A stretch of DNA of 64,000 nucleotides. It comes from Paractinoplanes pyxinae (lineage in GTDB: Bacteria; Actinomycetota; Actinomycetes; Mycobacteriales; Micromonosporaceae). A program made the translations under genes and the position numbers. This document shows positions 60,255 to 64,000 of this stretch, one piece after another. Positions within the stretch are counted from its first letter, which is position 1. Each line of letters opens with the position of its first letter. The notes below the pieces were generated by a model. The model was not told the DNA's origin. It ran no database searches and worked only from the letters and a program-made list of their open reading frames with translations. The stretch spans positions 806,001 through 870,000 of the forward strand of contig NZ_JAPNTZ010000001.1 of NCBI RefSeq assembly GCF_026626335.1, read 5' to 3'.

Positions 60255-61585
60255 GCCAGGGCTCCTTCCGGGGCGAACCGGTTGGCCGGGCGCGGCAGTC
60301 CGTAGTGCTCCCGCAGGGTTGTGCCCGTGTACTCCGTACGGAACAAGCCCCTCGATTGAAGAATGGGCACGACCTCGGCGGCGAACGCCTCGATGCCGGA
60401 CGGCAGCACCGCGGGCATGATGTTGAACCCGTCGGCCGCGCCGTTCTCGAAGTAGTGCTGGATCGTGTCGGCCACCTGCACCGGCGTGCCTGCGAACGTG
60501 CGATGCCCGCGGCCTCCGCCGAGCTTGCCGATCAGCTGCCGCACGGTCAGGTTGTCCCGCCGGGCCCAGTCGACGATGAGCGTGCGGCGGCTCTTGGCCC
60601 CTTCGATCTCGTCCTCACTCGGCAGATCCGCCGGCAGCGGCTCGTCCAGCTTCAGCCGCTCGGCGTCGACCCGCAGCGTGTGGGCCAAAGTCGCCACCGC
60701 GTACTGCGGCGCGATCAGCCGATCCAACTCGGCGTCGAGTTCGCGCGCTTCCGCCTCCGTCGAGCCGATCACCGGCACGATGCCCGGCAGCACGACGACG
60801 TGGTCGGGGTCGCGGCCGGCCGCCACCGCCCGGCGCTTGATGTCGGCGTAGAACTCCTGGCTCTCGGCCAGCGTCGGCTGCGCGGTGAAGATGGCCTCGG
60901 CCCACTTGGCCGCGAACTCCCGGCCGTCCTCCGACGATCCGGCCTGGACCAGCAGGGGATAGGCCTGCGGCGAGCGCGGCACGTTCAAAGCCCCGTCCAC
61001 CCGGAAGTGCTCGCCTCGATGCTCGATCGGATGCACCCGCTCGGAAACAGCGTGCACCCCGGCCGGCTTGTCGGCGACGATCGCGTCGTCAGCCCAGCTG
61101 TCCCACAATTTTGTGGACACCTCGAGGAATTCGTCGGCCCTTTCGTACCTCGTACGGTGCAACGGCTGGTCGTCCAGGCCGAAGTTCCGGGCCGCCGCGT
61201 CCCCGGCCGTGGTGACGATGTTCCAGCCGGCCCGGCCGCGCGACAGATGGTCGAGCGAGGCGAAGCGCCGGGCCAGGTTGAACGGCTCGTTGTACGAAGT
61301 GGACGCCGTCGCGATCAGCCCGATGTGCCGCGTGCTCACGGCCAGCGCGGCCAGCAGCAGCGTCGGTTCCAGCTTCCCGGCCGGCCGCCGGCCCGGATCG
61401 CTCCACAGCACCGGGCTGTCGGCCAGGAACACCGAGTCGAACTTGGCGTCCTCGGCCACCCGGGCCAGGTGCTGATGAGCCTCGAGCGACAGGTTCGAGT
61501 GCGGATCCGAGCCGGGCAGCCGCCACGACGCCTCGTGGTGCCCGGTGTCGTGCAGGAACAGGTTGAAGTGCAGCTGACGGCTCAT
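60251..61585 (-). CDS. NtaA/SnaA/DszA-family flavin monooxygenase
   Basis: 444 residues from ATG 61585. N-terminus RQLHFNLFLHDTGHHEASW, then LARVAEDAKFDSVFLADSP, SRGRAGWNIVTTAGDAAARN and a late HRTFAGTPVQVADTIQHYFE block match the nitrilotriacetate/dibenzothiophene-sulfone monooxygenase branch of LLM enzymes. It probably oxidises an organosulfur or amine compound taken up by the adjacent ABC system. Coupled on both sides by 4-nt overlaps. Confidence 0.88.
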   Translation of the reverse strand: MSRQLHFNLFLHDTGHHEASWRLPGSDPHSNLSLEAHQHLARVAEDAKFDSVFLADSPVLWSDPGRRPAGKLEPTLLLAALAVSTRHIGLIATASTSYNEPFNLARRFASLDHLSRGRAGWNIVTTAGDAAARNFGLDDQPLHRTRYERADEFLEVSTKLWDSWADDAIVADKPAGVHAVSERVHPIEHRGEHFRVDGALNVPRSPQAYPLLVQAGSSEDGREFAAKWAEAIFTAQPTLAESQEFYADIKRRAVAAGRDPDHVVVLPGIVPVIGSTEAEARELDAELDRLIAPQYAVATLAHTLRVDAERLKLDEPLPADLPSEDEIEGAKSRRTLIVDWARRDNLTVRQLIGKLGGGRGHRTFAGTPVQVADTIQHYFENGAADGFNIMPAVLPSGIEAFAAEVVPILQSRGLFRTEYTGTTLREHYGLPRPANRFAPEGALA

Positions 61586-62289
61586 CGGATCTCCAACTCC
61601 TCGAGCAGGAACGAGCGCAACTCGACCGGCGACCGGCCGGCCACGCGGACGTCGGCCCGCACCACCCCGGCGTCGAGCACGATCACCCGGTCGGACAGCG
61701 CGATCGCCTCGTCCACGTCGTGGGTGACCAGCAGGACGGCGGGACGGTGGGCCTCGCACAACTTGCGCAGCAGGGCGTGCATGCGCAGGCGGGTCAACGC
61801 GTCCAGCGCGCCGAACGGCTCATCGGCCAGAAGCAACTGCGGTTCGCGTACGAGGGAACGGGCCAGCGAAGCCCTCTGCTGCTCGCCGCCCGAGAGCTGG
61901 AACGGCCACGACCGCTCCCGCCCCTCCAGCCCGACCTCGGCCAGTGCCTGCCGGCCGCGCTCCTCCGCGCCCGCCCCACGCAGTCCGAGCACGACGTTGT
62001 CGAGGACCCGCCGCCACGGCAGCAGCCGCGAGTCCTGGAACACCACCGACACGCTGGCCGGCACCTCGATCTCGCCGTGGCCGGCGACGTCCCGGTCGAG
62101 CCCGGCCAGCGCCCGCAGCAGCGTGCTCTTACCGGTGCCGGACCGCCCGATCAGCGCCACGAACTCGCCCGGCGCGATGTCCAGATCCAGCCCGTTGAGC
62201 ACGCCGCCGCTCTCGCTGAAGCTGCGGTGCAGATCCCGGACGCGCACCGCCGGTTCGGTGGCGGTCAGTCCTCGAGTGTCCGTCGCCAT
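61582..62289 (-). CDS. ssuB: ABC transporter ATPase, sulfonate/nitrate type
   Basis: 235 residues from ATG 62289. Walker A ALIGRSGTGKSTLLRA, Q-loop VVFQDSRLLPW, signature LSGGEQQRASLARSL, Walker B LLLADEPFGALDA and the switch His in VLLVTHDVDEA. SsuB/TauB type. It drives uptake through the permease at 62265; the start overlaps the permease 3' end by 25 bp. Confidence 0.9.
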   Translation of the reverse strand: MATDTRGLTATEPAVRVRDLHRSFSESGGVLNGLDLDIAPGEFVALIGRSGTGKSTLLRALAGLDRDVAGHGEIEVPASVSVVFQDSRLLPWRRVLDNVVLGLRGAGAEERGRQALAEVGLEGRERSWPFQLSGGEQQRASLARSLVREPQLLLADEPFGALDALTRLRMHALLRKLCEAHRPAVLLVTHDVDEAIALSDRVIVLDAGVVRADVRVAGRSPVELRSFLLEELEIR

Positions 62290-63095
62290 GCCAGCACCCT
62301 CCTTCCGACCAGGCGCACGGCGCTGTCCGCGCAGTAGCCGAAGATCCCGTAGATGACCAGGCCGACCACGATGACGTCGGTCTGCCCGTACTGCTCGGCC
62401 AGCGTGATCATGTGACCGATGCCGGCCGTCGCGTTGTACTGCTCGACGACGACCAGGCCCAGCAGCGACGAGGTGACCGCGAACCGCATGCCGAGCAGGA
62501 AGCCGGGCAGCGCGCCCGGCAGCACGACGTGCCGCACGAACTCGCCGCGCCCGATGTCCAAGGTCTCGGCCAGTTCGGCGTACTTGCCGTCGATGCCGCG
62601 CAGCCCGTTGTGCGTGTGCACATAGATCGGGACCAGGCTGATCAGCGCGATGGTCACGATCTTCATCTCCTGGCCGATGCCGAACCAGGCGATGAACAGC
62701 GGGATCAGGGCCAGCGTGGGCACCGACCGCTTGATCTGGATCGGCCCGTCGATCAGCGACTCGCCGAACCGGGACAGCCCCGAGATCACGGCCAGCACGC
62801 CACCGGCGGCGACCCCGAAACCGAGGCCGAGGGCCGCCCGCTGCAGCGAGGAGAGGATGTTGCCGAGCAGGTCGTGGTCGGTCCACTGCTCGCCGAACGC
62901 GACCACCACGTCCCACGGCGCGGTCAGGATGGCCGGGCTGATCAGGCCGGTGGCCGAGCCGGCCGACCAGACGGCCAGCAGCAGGAGCGGGCCGATCCAG
63001 AACGCGTACGGGATGCGGCGTCCCGGTCCGAGCCGGCGGCGCACGACCCGGACGTCGGCTGTGACCGTTCGCGGACGGGCCTCGGTGACGGTCAT
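62265..63095 (-). CDS. ssuC: ABC transporter permease, sulfonate/nitrate type
   Basis: 276 residues with six membrane helices. The coupling loop EFVRHVVLPGALPGFLLGMR (EAA motif) and QIKRSVPTLALIPLFIAWFG mark the SsuC/TauC family. The N-terminal ~25 residues are cytosolic. The start overlaps the stop of the binding-protein gene by 4 nt. Confidence 0.9.
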   Translation of the reverse strand: MTVTEARPRTVTADVRVVRRRLGPGRRIPYAFWIGPLLLLAVWSAGSATGLISPAILTAPWDVVVAFGEQWTDHDLLGNILSSLQRAALGLGFGVAAGGVLAVISGLSRFGESLIDGPIQIKRSVPTLALIPLFIAWFGIGQEMKIVTIALISLVPIYVHTHNGLRGIDGKYAELAETLDIGRGEFVRHVVLPGALPGFLLGMRFAVTSSLLGLVVVEQYNATAGIGHMITLAEQYGQTDVIVVGLVIYGIFGYCADSAVRLVGRRVLAWRRTLED

Positions 63096-64000
63096 GCCGC
63101 ATCACCGGTGACCACGTCGGCTCCCGCGGCGGCCGTCTCGACCGGCTCGAAGCGGCGGTCGACCAGCGTGCTCACGTCGAGCTTGTCGCGGTCCTGCTGC
63201 TCGGCCAGCAGATCGGCCGTCTCCTGCAGCCGCTTGAGAGCGTTGTCCCAAGTCGCCGGGATGCCCTTCCGGCCATCGACGGCCACCACGTCCTTGGCGT
63301 CTTCCGCGCTGAGCCCCTGCACGTCCTGCAGATAGGCCTTGGCGTACCCGTCGGGGTTGGCGTTCTGCCAGAGCAGGGCCTTCGCGCGCACGCCGACATA
63401 GACCTTGAGCGCGGCCGCCTTGTCCGCGTCCTGCACGGATTTGGTCAGGCAGTACAACGTCGACGCGTCGTCCCGGATCCCGGTCAGGATCGCCCCGCCG
63501 CCGGGATACTTGGTCTTGTAGATCTTGACGTTGGCCGCCCCGATCGGCGCCACGTCCACCGCCTTGCTTCCCAGAGCGGTCACGTACGAGTCACCGGTGC
63601 TGGTCAGCTCGACGAGGGTCACGTCGTCCTTGCTCAGACCCGCCTTCTGCAGCACCCGCAGCACCAGGGCACCCTGGGCCTGGCCGGCGCTGTAGGCGAT
63701 CTTCTTGCCCCGCAGATCGGCCAGCGAGCTGACGTTGACGCCCGGCGCGACGCCGAGCTGATAGATCGGGTGGTTGATCGGGTCGACGATGACCGACTGG
63801 AACACGATCTTCGTGGAGGTGCCGGTCCACGCGGCGAACAGCGAGGGGATGTCGGCCACCGCGCTGCAGTCCAGCTTGTCGCCCCGGAAGGCCTGGATGC
63901 TCTGCGGGCCGCCGCTGATGTTGGCCCACTCGACCTGAACGCCGGCGTCGGCCAGTTCTTTGTCGAGCCCGGACGCCTGCACGATGGCCTGGATGGCCGG
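63092..64000 (-). CDS. ssuA: Sulfonate-type ABC substrate-binding protein, 5' end beyond window
   Basis: The frame runs off the right edge; ~300 C-terminal residues are present, without the signal peptide. GVQVEWANISGGPQSIQAFR, LDCSAVADIPSLFAAW, LADLRGKKIAYSAGQAQGAL and YVTALGSKAVDVAPIGAANV are the blocks of the SsuA/TauA/NrtA-like fold. It binds the substrate outside the membrane and hands it to the permease. Ligand not determinable; the two oxygenases downstream favour an organosulfonate. Confidence 0.88.
   Translation of the reverse strand, partial: PAIQAIVQASGLDKELADAGVQVEWANISGGPQSIQAFRGDKLDCSAVADIPSLFAAWTGTSTKIVFQSVIVDPINHPIYQLGVAPGVNVSSLADLRGKKIAYSAGQAQGALVLRVLQKAGLSKDDVTLVELTSTGDSYVTALGSKAVDVAPIGAANVKIYKTKYPGGGAILTGIRDDASTLYCLTKSVQDADKAAALKVYVGVRAKALLWQNANPDGYAKAYLQDVQGLSAEDAKDVVAVDGRKGIPATWDNALKRLQETADLLAEQQDRDKLDVSTLVDRRFEPVETAAAGADVVTGDAA

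Overview
This is a very GC-rich window (roughly 70% or more by eye, with strong G/C preference at third codon positions). It has frequent GTG starts, many 1-4 nt start/stop overlaps, secreted proteins with Pro/Thr linkers, a CebR-type operator and a highly hydrophobic protein resembling the 'streptophobe' family. Together these suggest a soil actinomycete, most likely Micromonosporaceae (Actinoplanes-like). That is an inference from gene content; no rRNA or other taxonomic marker is present. Everything here was read by eye, without database searches.

Layout. 1-4.9 kb: a NACHT-type ATPase cut by the left edge, a DUF2255-like protein, a small membrane protein, a methyltransferase and a secreted propeller-like protein. 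5.0-9.5 kb: a compact exopolysaccharide operon (membrane GT2 polymerase, UDP-GlcNAc 2-epimerase, secreted DUF2334 deacetylase-like protein). It is preceded by three TnAC-N5-GTnA boxes resembling BldD sites and closed by a 14-bp hairpin. 9.5-18.5 kb: small and accessory genes, including an ALF-repeat protein, a three-repeat Ltp-like surface protein, GNATs, a mini-proteasome-like Ntn hydrolase, a SMI1-like protein, a NYN protein and a YdcF-like protein. 18.4-22.1 kb: a fatty-acid desaturase with its own reductase, divergent from a PucR-type regulator. 22.2-27.3 kb: a tightly coupled five-gene unit (ABC ATPase, permease, streptophobe-like protein, OmpR-type regulator, histidine kinase), with an unusual AT-richer repeat array inside the third gene.

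27.5-39.2 kb: an SPFH protein, a membrane protein with an FtsX-like tail, a NodB deacetylase, an orphan NarL-type kinase, an arginase-fold protein, an alpha/beta hydrolase, a large NB-ARC/TPR protein with low-complexity expansions, a RibD-like reductase, a peptidase E and a frameshifted gene. 39.3-46.6 kb: a multidomain GH9 cellulase behind a CebR operator, a DUF4142/sortase pair, an acyl-adenylating enzyme and an NfeD/flotillin pair. 46.7-52 kb: a hydroxyacid dehydrogenase, then nhaA and an ArsB/NhaD-type carrier that share an almost identical 5' leader, a CBS protein and GalM. 52-59 kb: a GH31 glycosidase with two inserted CBM35-like modules, a 34-residue membrane peptide, a yybP-ykoY-type Mn riboswitch ahead of a TerC exporter, a Kelch-like lipoprotein, a BON protein and a CAP protein. 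59.2-64 kb: an organosulfur uptake and desulfonation operon on the minus strand, cut by the right edge.

The most interesting signals are regulatory: the twin leaders of the two cation-transporter genes, the BldD-like boxes in front of the polysaccharide operon, the Mn riboswitch with a readable translational switch, and the AGTCAACA repeat array inside the streptophobe-like gene. No tRNA, rRNA, CRISPR array, transposase or prophage module was seen.
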